64,000 nucleotides of DNA. Source: JAGNGI01 sp035448825 (lineage in GTDB: Bacteria; Fidelibacterota; UBA2242). The stretch covers positions 5,797-69,796 of the forward strand of contig DAOTJS010000011.1 in assembly GCA_035448825.1 (NCBI GenBank), read 5' to 3'. The position numbers and the translations under genes are program-made. Position 1 is the first letter of the stretch, and each line of letters starts with the position of its first letter. Of this stretch, positions 24,050-31,128 are shown piece by piece. Under the pieces are notes generated by a model. It did no database searches. It saw only the letters and a program-made list of their open reading frames with translations, and was not told the origin of the DNA.

Positions 24050-24697
24050 ATTAGTGGCGAGGGATCCCGAATGGTCGGGAAACCGCCGACACAGGGATTT
24101 TCAGAAAGAAACAATAAATATTAGGGTATTGGATTTGCTTTTTAATAATTAGTGGCGAGGGATCCCGAACGGTCGGGAAACCGCCGACATAGGGATTTTC
24201 AGAAAAAATAGGAAATACTAAGGGTAGTGATTTACTTTTTTTGTAATTAGTGGCGAGGGATCCCGAATGGTCGGGAAACCGCCGACACAGGGATTTTTAG
24301 AAAGAAATAGGAAATACTAAGGGTATTGATTTGCTTTTTTATAATTAGTGGCGAGGGACGGAATCCCCGCCTGACCGATTGACATCAGTCAGTCGGGCAG
24401 GCCCGCCTGATCCCGCACCAGCAGGTTAATCCGGCAGGCCCGCCTATCCTACACCAGCAGGTCAGTCGGGCAGGGAACCGCCGACACAGGGATTTTCAGA
24501 AAGAAATAATAAATATTAGGGTATTGGATTTACTTTTTTGTGATTAGTGGCGAGGGATCCCGAATGGTCGGGAAACCGCCGACACAGTGACTTTCAGAAA
24601 AAATAGGAAATACTAAGGGTAATGATTTACTTTTTTGTGATTAGTGGCGAGAGATCCCGAATGGTCGGGAAACCGCCGACACAGGGATTTTCAGTCC
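24050..24697. repeat. Six 98-bp repeats built on the tRNA-Phe 3' part
   Basis: Copies begin at 24050, 24148, 24246, 24344, 24543 and 24640. Each has a roughly 55-bp core matching the tRNA-Phe 3' part (ATTAGTGGCGAGGGA and then AACCGCCGACACAGGGATT) and a spacer of about 43 bp similar between copies. Five copies replace the T-arm bases with a small palindrome, TCCCGAATGGTCGGGA. The fourth copy instead keeps the tRNA-like GACGGAATC and is split by about 100 bases of GC-rich hairpin sequence. None can form a tRNA. The last copy also matches the tRNA for three more bases and is the left boundary of the element. Confidence 0.85.
24671..24697. other. Left attachment site core
   Basis: These 27 bases, beginning AACCGCCGACAC and ending TTCAGTCC, are identical to 32998-33024 inside tRNA-Phe and sequence identity ends on both sides. 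It is the best candidate for the recombination core at the integrase end. Confidence 0.75.
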
Positions 24698-24723
24698 TAA
24701 GTTTATCAACGACATAAACATTT

Positions 24724-24742
24724 GGTATCCTGCCGGTATCCG
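24724..24742. promoter_or_regulatory. Candidate arm-type integrase sites, left
   Basis: Two copies of GGTATCC 11 bases apart (24724 and 24735, the second followed by G), 27 bases inside the left core. The same pair with a 12-base spacing is present near the right end at 32834. Such paired direct repeats on both arms are what tyrosine integrases usually bind. Confidence 0.45.
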
Positions 24743-24767
24743 ATTTTTAACCTCCAAACGTGCATTT

Positions 24768-25766
24768 TTAAGCCTGAATTGAAGGTCTGTAATTTTCGGA
24801 ATTGATAGCCCGGTCTTTGAATACTTGCACTAAGTAATCTGTTGGAAACGCCGTATAGATTTCGGTAACGGTAACGCTCGAATGTCCAAGCAATTCTTTG
24901 ACCAGTTGGATATTATTTGTCTCGATCAGTTTACGCAAGGCGAAAGTGTGTCTAAGCGCGTGAAGGGTTTTTCCAGTAATGCCTGCCGCTTTACAAGCTT
25001 TGCTAAACGAATGAGAAATAAAAGATATTGAATAAGGATTGATTGTCGCTAACTGGTAATCTTTGACATTCTGAAACGGAATCGGTATTATCCGTTCCTT
25101 GCGTCCCTTGCTTTGCTCAACCTTGATAAAATCGCCGTCAAGCCTTGAATGAAATAACTCCGACAATCTCATACCAGTAAACTCATAAACGCGGAAGGTT
25201 GCCGCTAATTTCGGATCATCAACCTGTTTATAAATCGCGTCCATTTCGTCAGGCGTGATAAACTTTGGCAGGTGTTTATCGGCCTTAATTTGCTTAACGT
25301 GAAAAGGCTTTTGGATCATTCCCTTGTCATCAAGGTAATTCAGCATTGCCCGGATTCCACGTAAGCGAATATTGACCGTCGTCGAATTGTATCGCGCTTG
25401 CAAATAGTTTAATAGATCGCTGTAATTTTCACGCTTGATTGAATTGAAATAAACAAGCCGACCTAAAGCGTTAATAAAATCATTTACCGCCAAGCGATAA
25501 GTTTTTACCGTTGATCCGGTAACGTTCCGCTCCGTGCCGATATTTTTTATAAAAAAGTCAACGCCCGCTTGAATCGTCAGCCTGTTTTTAATTGCGTCTA
25601 TTTCGTCACGGATTTTCTGCTTAATCTCGGTTTCTTGACGCTCGATCCTTGTTCTTTGGATTTCAGCGTCCCGCCGGTTAGACGTGCCGGTAGGCAATAG
25701 TTTTTCTTTGCCGTCAATCCAAACACGGATATAAAACTTGCCTTTGAGTAAACGCAATCCGGCCAT
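24768..25766 (-). CDS. int: Tyrosine-type integrase
   Basis: Inserts and excises the element at tRNA-Phe. The 332 residues comprise an N-terminal arm-binding region (LRLLKGKFYIRVWIDGKEKLLPTGTSNRRDAE), a core-binding SAM-like domain (100-160) and a catalytic domain with Arg in EFTGMRLSELFH (about 205), Lys in KGRKERIIPIP, HALRHTFALR (about 269-273), LGHSSVTVTEIYT with the nucleophilic Tyr. Residues fit an active enzyme. It is the last gene at the left boundary, 70 bases from the attachment core, and 11 bases after the excisionase-like gene. Confidence 0.92.
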   Translation of the reverse strand: MAGLRLLKGKFYIRVWIDGKEKLLPTGTSNRRDAEIQRTRIERQETEIKQKIRDEIDAIKNRLTIQAGVDFFIKNIGTERNVTGSTVKTYRLAVNDFINALGRLVYFNSIKRENYSDLLNYLQARYNSTTVNIRLRGIRAMLNYLDDKGMIQKPFHVKQIKADKHLPKFITPDEMDAIYKQVDDPKLAATFRVYEFTGMRLSELFHSRLDGDFIKVEQSKGRKERIIPIPFQNVKDYQLATINPYSISFISHSFSKACKAAGITGKTLHALRHTFALRKLIETNNIQLVKELLGHSSVTVTEIYTAFPTDYLVQVFKDRAINSENYRPSIQA

Positions 25767-25777
25767 AATTCACCCCG

Positions 25778-25963
25778 CTATTTTGATTTTAAAAGTCGCT
25801 CGATTTCGGCCTTCGGGATATACACACGCCCGGCCTTTTTCAATCCGCCGATTCTAACAGATTTCAGCGTGCCTTGTTTGACATAACTGAAGGCTGTCCG
25901 AACACAAACGCCTAAAGCCTTTGCCGCATCTTGAATAGTAAGTAAATCGTCTTTTGTTTTCAT
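25778..25963 (-). CDS. Excisionase-like helix-turn-helix protein
   Basis: A 61-residue MerR-like winged helix of the DNA-binding excisionase type: LTIQDAAKALGVCVRTAFSYVKQGTLKSVRIGG, then a wing and IPKAEIERLLKSK. It probably bends DNA near the attachment site and sets the direction of recombination. Its place directly upstream of the integrase gene supports this, though a regulatory role instead of excision is possible. The 134 bases before it, up to 26097, contain no gene. Confidence 0.75.
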   Translation of the reverse strand: MKTKDDLLTIQDAAKALGVCVRTAFSYVKQGTLKSVRIGGLKKAGRVYIPKAEIERLLKSK

Positions 25964-26097
25964 TTTCAGACTCCATTTTTTAAAAACCTATTCTACCGGT
26001 ATAATACTAAATATTTATTGAAATATCAAGTATTTTCTTGCAATAAGTGATTATTTCGTATGCTGTTAGGTTAATATTACAAGTGCCATTTTAAGCC

Positions 26098-26514
26098 CTA
26101 TAAACGATTTTTAGCCGGGATTGGTATGTTGACCTTAGTTTGACCGCGATCGTTTAAATTTGATGCCAAAATAGGCTGTCCTGAACGGTTTCGATGAAAA
26201 ATTTTAAGCGCATTCAGATTGCCTTTTGGATTTTTGCTTTTAAGGTGTGGATTTTTACCAAAGCGATAATAATAAATCGGACACTTCGGCATAGAACAAT
26301 TTTTAACTTCAACGGAAGTCCCGACGCACTCAAGACAGTAAAGTCGGATTGATTTTAAAGGTGTGTTCACTGCTTTTGTATTCGGTCTCTTTCCTAAACG
26401 AAAAGGATAAAGATTACATTTTGAAGACGGACAATTCTCCACTAATTGCGGACTCCCGCCCATACATTCAACGCAAAATTTTCTAATAGATTGTAAGTAT
26501 GTTAATTTTCTCAT
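26098..26514 (-). CDS. Cys-rich phage-type protein with duplicated motif
   Basis: A 138-residue protein with two copies of a putative zinc-binding module: SIRKFCVECMGGSPQLVENCPSSKC..YPFRLGKRP (residues 9-44) and SIRLYCLECVGTSVEVKNCSMPKC..YYRFGKNP (55-90), quoted in parts. Each holds four Cys. Similar modules (IRxxCLxCxGGS...CPxxxCPLYPYRxGK) are common in prophages, usually as one copy, and their function is unknown. The C-terminal 45 residues are basic and look disordered. Its location between the methyltransferase and excisionase genes fits a mobile-element accessory gene. Confidence 0.6.
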   Translation of the reverse strand: MRKLTYLQSIRKFCVECMGGSPQLVENCPSSKCNLYPFRLGKRPNTKAVNTPLKSIRLYCLECVGTSVEVKNCSMPKCPIYYYRFGKNPHLKSKNPKGNLNALKIFHRNRSGQPILASNLNDRGQTKVNIPIPAKNRL

Positions 26515-26522
26515 ATTATTCC

Positions 26523-27296
26523 TTAAAAAAGATTGCTTTGTGCCGTTTCGTTTTCAAGCCTTTTGACCGATTCGGTGTAATATTTAGGATAGCGTTCAAA
26601 GGCAATAAAACGCCTTCCAAGCCGGTGACAGGCGACCGGGATTGATCCCGATCCGGTGAAGGGATCGAGAACCAAATCGCCCGGATTGGATAAAGCCTTA
26701 ATCACGTAACCGCAAAGGCCAACGGGTTTCTGTGTCGGGTGATTAGTTCGCTCCGATTCCGGCAGGTTGCATTTCGTCGGAAAGTTCAAAATCTGTCGCG
26801 GATAGCGAATACCGTTGCTTTGAGAGACATAAGGCTTAGTCGGTTTCCGGGTGTTGTTTTGCCCGTTACAGTATCGCCGATAAGGTTCGCCGCGCTCCGC
26901 GATTGCCTTCCAGTTGAAGGTCAGGTCTTTAAGCCGCGATTTCTTTTTGCTATAAACTGCGATTAATTCCACTTCAGCCAAAGGCATTTTCTTGTTTATC
27001 GGCTGTGCAACCGTCTTTTGCCATATCCAAATAAACCGAAATTTGAATCTATCACGTAAAGCGGTTGTAATTATTTGACCGGTTGTCCAGTCACAGAATA
27101 AAGCCAATTGCCCGGAAGGTTTCAGAACACGGTTAAACTCAATCGCTAACCGATTCCAGTCCAGCCCGACATTCCAGTCATTAAGGTCATTTAACGCGGT
27201 CAGGTAAGGCGGATCGGAAAAGATTAAATCAACGCTGACCGATTCAATTTCCGGCATCAGGTCAAAACAATCGCCGTTAATAATCTGATTAATCAA
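26523..27296 (-). CDS. DNA adenine/cytosine-N4 methyltransferase
   Basis: A 257-residue DNA methyltransferase of the beta-type order: catalytic motif IV DLIFSDPPYLTAL near residue 30, then the target-recognition region, then NHPTQKPVGL and the SAM-binding motif I LDPFTGSGSIPVACHRLGRRFIAFE near residue 215. No restriction endonuclease is encoded beside it, so it is an orphan enzyme that may protect the element from host restriction or control its replication. Whether it makes m6A or m4C cannot be told. It overlaps the preceding helix-turn-helix gene by eight bases. Confidence 0.88.
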   Translation of the reverse strand: MINQIINGDCFDLMPEIESVSVDLIFSDPPYLTALNDLNDWNVGLDWNRLAIEFNRVLKPSGQLALFCDWTTGQIITTALRDRFKFRFIWIWQKTVAQPINKKMPLAEVELIAVYSKKKSRLKDLTFNWKAIAERGEPYRRYCNGQNNTRKPTKPYVSQSNGIRYPRQILNFPTKCNLPESERTNHPTQKPVGLCGYVIKALSNPGDLVLDPFTGSGSIPVACHRLGRRFIAFERYPKYYTESVKRLENETAQSNLF

Positions 27297-27528
27297 TTAA
27301 CGCCTCGAAGGTTTGACGCGCCCGCGCGCTCGGTTTAATTTCGCCAGTTAATAACCAAAGGTCTATTTGTCTTGTGTTGAAAAGTAATTTCCCTGATTTC
27401 CCATTTGGCAGGCGTTTATATGGGATTTGCCCGGCGGAGACTAATTTCCTGATCTGACTTTGCGAACATCGAAGATAATCGGCAACTTCTTGAATGTTTA
27501 GCCAGTTACGCTTAGTCGTGTTTTCCAT
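27289..27528 (-). CDS. Small helix-turn-helix protein
   Basis: A 79-residue protein with a MerR-like winged helix (LNIQEVADYLRCSQSQIRKLVSAGQIPYKRLPNGKSG...FNTRQIDLWL, quoted in parts). It resembles the excisionase-like protein at 25778 but is distinct. It may be a second recombination directionality factor or a transcription regulator. The stop codon overlaps the methyltransferase start region. Confidence 0.7.
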   Translation of the reverse strand: MENTTKRNWLNIQEVADYLRCSQSQIRKLVSAGQIPYKRLPNGKSGKLLFNTRQIDLWLLTGEIKPSARARQTFEALID

Positions 27529-27547
27529 AATTACAGTCGTGATTCGG

Positions 27548-27733
27548 TTACAGTTTCAGGTCAAAAATATCGTTGTCATCGTTTTTTGAAAAAGCATAAG
27601 GCATTATCCGAATGATAAATTCAAGACGTTCTTTCGGTTCGACCTTGTCAAGCGTTTCGCCGATATGTTGCCAATAGTCAAACATAGTCGCTCGTAAGGA
27701 TTTCCGAAGTTCTTTTACTGTGATCTCTTGCAT
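27548..27733 (-). CDS. Small hypothetical protein
   Basis: Sixty-one residues, acidic C terminus (KNDDNDIFDL), no recognisable domain. It may be helical throughout (KELRKSLRATMFDYWQHIGETLDKVEPKERLEFIIRIM, in parts). Phage genomes often carry small proteins with a LRxxxxDYWxxIGxxLDKLxPKERLE pattern next to replication or terminase genes; that similarity is from memory and gives no function. It is ten bases after the helicase gene in a tight run. Confidence 0.55.
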   Translation of the reverse strand: MQEITVKELRKSLRATMFDYWQHIGETLDKVEPKERLEFIIRIMPYAFSKNDDNDIFDLKL

Positions 27734-27742
27734 AATTCACCC

Positions 27743-28969
27743 TTAATTTTTATATAGGTTTTTAAATACGCCGTCAAAGAAATTCATAATAAACCGACCG
27801 GTTTTCCCGTGTCTATTCTTTGCTAATTCAAAATAAGCATTGTTATAATCCGCGTCTGATTTTTCACGTTTTGGCCGGTGTAATAATAAAACATAATCAG
27901 CGTCTTGCTCTAACGCGCCGGAATCGCGCAAGTGGTCAAGTCTTGGAATATCATCAACGCCCTTGCGGTTAAGCTGACTAAGCCCTAAAACCGCAATCTG
28001 ATTTTTAATTGCAAAACGTTTCAACGATCCCGAAATAGCCGTCAATTCCTGATTTCTGGTTTCACCCTTACCGGTGACAAGTTGTAGGTGATCTACAACC
28101 AGCAAGCGGATTTTATGACGCTTGATTAACAAATTCGACCTTGATAAAATTGAACCGATATTTCCGTCTCCGGTATCATCAATGAAAAGCGGATAATTAG
28201 CCAAAATGGAAGTCGCCGAAACCGTATCTTTTCCGGTTTCCATAATTAAACGCTTGAATAGTTGGCCGGCTGACATTTCCAGACTGATATATCCAACCGG
28301 TATTCCCGCTCTGATAAGGTTGTAGCAAACGCCCAAAGCAAAGGCCGTTTTCCCGCTTGACGTTGCACCGGCTAAATACATCAAATCTCCCGGCTTAAAA
28401 CCTTCAAAAAGATTATCAAGGTCAAGAAAACCGGTCTTAAGACTGACACTATCTCCAGCCTGCCGCTGGCCATATTCGGCTAAATAATCATCGGCAATGT
28501 CAACCAGTTTCCGGTAGCCACCGCTTTTACAACCGGTCTCGATTTTTTCCAGCACGTTAAGGATTTCGGTTTCGGCTTCGATCTCTGATAAATCAGCGTT
28601 TTCTAAACGCGATAATATTTCGCCTAATCGCGTGTAGAGTTCGCGCCGTCGCCAATATTCGATTAAGCGGGTTTCGTCTTGGCAAATAGTCGCACTTGAT
28701 ATAAAGCCTTCAGTCAGCCCGGTCAGATAGTATGCTCCGCCGACCTTTTCCAAGTCGCTTGATTTCTTTAGTCTATCAATCACGGCCAGCATATCCGGCG
28801 TTTGGCCTTCAATGTTCAAGCCGACAATAGCCTGAAATATGACCTTGTGTTTAGAATCGGAAAAGTGGTAATCCCGTAACCGCTCCAGTTTGCTTAATGA
28901 ATCGGGATCATAAAGCAATTTGCCTAAGAGTTCTTTTTCGGTCAGGGTATCTTTAAGTTTCTCAATCAT
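27743..28969 (-). CDS. DnaB-like replicative helicase
   Basis: Replication-fork helicase of the phage/plasmid DnaB type, about 408 residues. The N-terminal domain (EKELLGKLLYDPDSLSKL...) is followed by the RecA-like motor with Walker A YLAGATSSGKTAFALG near residue 215, Walker B RLLVVDHLQLV, and ALEQDADYVLLLHRPK with the arginine-finger region. I use the ATG at 28969 because GGGG lies just upstream; the frame extends six codons to a GTG. It overlaps the end of the initiator gene. Together they suggest autonomous replication after excision. Confidence 0.88.
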   Translation of the reverse strand: MIEKLKDTLTEKELLGKLLYDPDSLSKLERLRDYHFSDSKHKVIFQAIVGLNIEGQTPDMLAVIDRLKKSSDLEKVGGAYYLTGLTEGFISSATICQDETRLIEYWRRRELYTRLGEILSRLENADLSEIEAETEILNVLEKIETGCKSGGYRKLVDIADDYLAEYGQRQAGDSVSLKTGFLDLDNLFEGFKPGDLMYLAGATSSGKTAFALGVCYNLIRAGIPVGYISLEMSAGQLFKRLIMETGKDTVSATSILANYPLFIDDTGDGNIGSILSRSNLLIKRHKIRLLVVDHLQLVTGKGETRNQELTAISGSLKRFAIKNQIAVLGLSQLNRKGVDDIPRLDHLRDSGALEQDADYVLLLHRPKREKSDADYNNAYFELAKNRHGKTGRFIMNFFDGVFKNLYKN

Positions 28970-29696
28970 TTTTACCCCAGTTTTCACGTTCAGCGGCTAT
29001 TTCCTGTGCCTTATGATCAGATTTGGTCTGTCCGCTCCAAAGTTTACTTTTGCGTAGCCAAGTCTGGTATCGTCTTTTAACGTCGAAAACCTTTTCCATC
29101 TGCCAACGCTCTTTTTTCCCGTTTGGATTTTTTTCCGTCCAGTAATCAAGAAATTCCTGTTTGTGCTGTAATTCTTCCGGTGTAAAATCAGATTCAATTT
29201 CAGAAAAAAGGGAGGCAAGCGATTTGTCAAAATCGCACTCTTTCTTTTGTATAGTTTCTTTCTTTTCTTTTGTATCTGAATGTTTAGTCACAGACTTCTC
29301 TGTTTGTTTGGTCACAGATTCTCTGTCTGTTTGGACACTAATCTCAATCTGTGCCTGTTTAGTCACAGACTTCTCTGTTTGTTTAAATAGCGATTGCCAT
29401 TTGGAATAATCTTTTTGAAGGCCATATTCCAGCCACCGACCAGCTCCAGTTCTGGTAATGATATTTTTTCCAATTAGGCGTTTTAAATATCGCCTTATGC
29501 GCCGGTGATCCATCTTAGTCATTTCCTCAAATTGCGAATAGGTGATTCGATCCATCTTTTTGTGCCAGCCATAAGTTTTGCGCAGAATAGCCCAAAGCAC
29601 CCGCCATTCGCCGGGTGATAGGTTTAGAGTGCAAAACCGATCTACCAATTCATTGGCAAGGTCAAGGTGACCGTTCTCAATCTGTGGACTTGGCAT
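28962..29696 (-). CDS. Phage replication protein O-like initiator
   Basis: The 244 residues start MPSPQIENGHLDLANELVDRF, followed by LSPGEWRVLWAILRKTYGWHKKMDRI, the characteristic N-terminal winged-helix DNA-binding domain of phage O-type initiators (about residues 1-95). The middle is a low-complexity region with repeated VTKQTEKSVTK units, and the C terminus is charged, likely the helicase-contact part. In lambda the O protein binds origin iterons, often within its own gene; here the repeated SVTK-coding stretch or the 31-kb repeats are candidates. It overlaps the helicase gene and is overlapped by the small ORF upstream. Confidence 0.82.
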   Translation of the reverse strand: MPSPQIENGHLDLANELVDRFCTLNLSPGEWRVLWAILRKTYGWHKKMDRITYSQFEEMTKMDHRRIRRYLKRLIGKNIITRTGAGRWLEYGLQKDYSKWQSLFKQTEKSVTKQAQIEISVQTDRESVTKQTEKSVTKHSDTKEKKETIQKKECDFDKSLASLFSEIESDFTPEELQHKQEFLDYWTEKNPNGKKERWQMEKVFDVKRRYQTWLRKSKLWSGQTKSDHKAQEIAAERENWGKND

Positions 29697-29841
29697 TGCC
29701 CTCCTCTAAAACAGATTGAATTTTCTCTAAGGTTAATAGGTGTTTTTTTACTTCAGTTTCGACAATCTCTGTTCTTTTATCAGATTCAGCCGATATAAAG
29801 ATTTTCTTTCGTGTGATGATTACATTCTCAATCATTTTCAT
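29677..29841 (-). CDS. Small hypothetical protein overlapping the initiator gene
   Basis: A 54-codon frame beginning MKMIENVIITRKKIFISAES and ending just after the initiator ATG, overlapping it by 20 bases. It is polar and mostly helical with no known domain. The tight overlap and the lack of another gene in this interval support it. The ribosome binding site is weak (GAAAGAG). Confidence 0.4.
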   Translation of the reverse strand: MKMIENVIITRKKIFISAESDKRTEIVETEVKKHLLTLEKIQSVLEEGNAKSTD

Positions 29842-29894
29842 TTCTCTTTCGTATTTATTTAAAAAACGACAAAATCACACGAAAATGGCGTGCC

Positions 29895-29955
29895 ATTAGC
29901 CATTTAGCCAAAAAATGAAAAAATGGCTAATCGAAAGTGGTCAGCGATTAGCCAA
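29895..29955 (-). promoter_or_regulatory. Mutually exclusive hairpins
   Basis: ATTAGCCATTT (29895) pairs perfectly with AAATGGCTAAT (29921), and TGGCTAATCG (29924) pairs perfectly with CGATTAGCCA (29946). The middle strand is shared, so only one hairpin can form at a time. The block lies between the regulator gene stop and the small ORF start, so it may be an attenuator or an operator with three half-sites. Confidence 0.5.
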
Positions 29956-29974
29956 TTTTATTTAACAGGGATTT

Positions 29975-30763
29975 TTATTCCGTCAGGTGTTTTAATCCAT
30001 TCCGTTCAACGATTCTTTTAGCGGTACTGTGGTGGCAACTAAGCTTTTCACCTAATTTCCGGTAGCTGAATCTGCCCGTTTTAGGATGTCTTGCCTCGTC
30101 AATTAATGCTATAAGTTCATTATGGTCAAGATCATATTTTAAAGATAGTCTTTTTTTTAATGCTCTGTTTTGTGCACTAAATTCTTTAACTTTTGCACGT
30201 GCTACGCGGTCTTCGTGCGGGATTGTTTCAATAGCATCCGATTTTTCCTTTCCAGAATCGCCTGCCTTATCCCGCTCCGGTTCGGATTGTGCGGAATTTC
30301 GACTTAAAATGATCGAATTATCATCGGGAAATATCCTCTTATATTCTGTCTCAAACACAGCCGGAAATTTGATGTCCGTTGAAACATAGTCATCGAGTTT
30401 ATTTTCATCACAAAACCTCGATACAATTTTATAAATGCGATACGTTTTTAATAATTGATTAAAAACCTCAGTTTTTTTCTCAAAATCTTCCCTTTTATAG
30501 TCTGGCATTAACCTATCAAACGTCTTTCTAATAGTTCCAGATATATAATTTGTTAATAAAGTGTAATCAAACTCATCCTTAAAGTTGAAATTTTGGAGTT
30601 TACGTTTTACTTCCTCGAAAAAATCAATTTGCTTTTCGGGCTCATCTAAACCAAGCTCTTCACGATGGTTTAGTATGTATGCTTTGGCTTCATCTTCATT
30701 GAAGTCATCTTGATTGATGTCATCTTGATTGATGTCATCTTGATTTGAGATATTTTCATTCAT
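29975..30763 (-). CDS. Putative element regulator with C-terminal helix-turn-helix
   Basis: A 262-residue protein of unknown family. The N terminus has three near-identical repeats NQDDI/NQDDF (residues 6-21), the middle is acidic and helical, and residues 160-190 look disordered. The C terminus (about 222-258) has GRFSYRKLGEKLSCHHSTAKRIVERNG, a helix-turn-helix of the recombinase or Trp-repressor-like type. It is the first replication-module gene after the origin-like repeats, so it could be an initiator or copy-number regulator. No catalytic residues are recognised. Confidence 0.6.
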   Translation of the reverse strand: MNENISNQDDINQDDINQDDFNEDEAKAYILNHREELGLDEPEKQIDFFEEVKRKLQNFNFKDEFDYTLLTNYISGTIRKTFDRLMPDYKREDFEKKTEVFNQLLKTYRIYKIVSRFCDENKLDDYVSTDIKFPAVFETEYKRIFPDDNSIILSRNSAQSEPERDKAGDSGKEKSDAIETIPHEDRVARAKVKEFSAQNRALKKRLSLKYDLDHNELIALIDEARHPKTGRFSYRKLGEKLSCHHSTAKRIVERNGLKHLTE

Positions 30764-30796
30764 TGCTAAATCCCTTTCTTTAGCCCCTTATTAAGA

Positions 30797-30862
30797 TAAA
30801 AGCCGGAATCCGTTAAGGGTTACGGTTTTCGGGTACGTTGCCCTATCCGGCCTTTGTCAAAA
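30797..30862. promoter_or_regulatory. Long-range inverted repeat upstream of the regulator
   Basis: AAAGCCGGA near 30797 pairs with TCCGGCCTTT near 30852 with one bulged C and a loop of about 45 bases. It lies in the 365-base gap before the regulator gene. It could be a leader structure, an attenuator or part of an origin. Confidence 0.35.
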
Positions 30863-30935
30863 AATCTATCTAAACTAAGGAATATTACACACATTTTAAA
30901 GCATTTCTGGTAATTTATTTGTCATTACTACAACT

Positions 30936-31050
30936 AAAAACCTAAGAAAACCTAATGTTGACAAAAGTTGACGTTCTGAATAATTGCAATGTATGATAAG
31001 ACTACTTAACAAAACTTAACCTTACCAAACCTTACCAAGCCATGCCAAAA
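30936..31050. repeat. Origin-like 10-bp phased repeats
   Basis: Neighbouring units repeat at 10 bases while drifting: AAAACCTAAG/AAAACCTAAT, GTTGACAAAA/GTTGACGTTC, ACTACTTAAC/AAAACTTAAC, CTTACCAAAC/CTTACCAAGC/CATGCCAAAA. The block is A/T-rich and lies upstream of the element's replication genes, where an iteron origin would be expected. A TTGACG..TATGAT pair (18 bases apart, plus strand) also lies here but faces no plus-strand gene. Confidence 0.5.
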
Positions 31051-31128
31051 AAACACACTCTGATTGGGAATAAACAATAGATTGCAATTCCTCAAATAAT
31101 TTCTTTTAAAGTACAGAATCACATATTT

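Noticed and set aside
24050..24104. Additional tRNA-Phe genes in the array
   Set aside because: Only the 3' part is present and the T arm is replaced by a palindrome, so no cloverleaf forms.
24050..24697. CRISPR array
   Set aside because: The 98-bp unit contains tRNA-Phe sequence and its spacers are similar to each other, whereas CRISPR spacers differ. No cas gene is present. The same holds for the 89-bp repeats at 33041.
26523..27296. Restriction-modification system
   Set aside because: No restriction endonuclease or specificity gene is adjacent; the neighbours are small helix-turn-helix and Cys-rich proteins.
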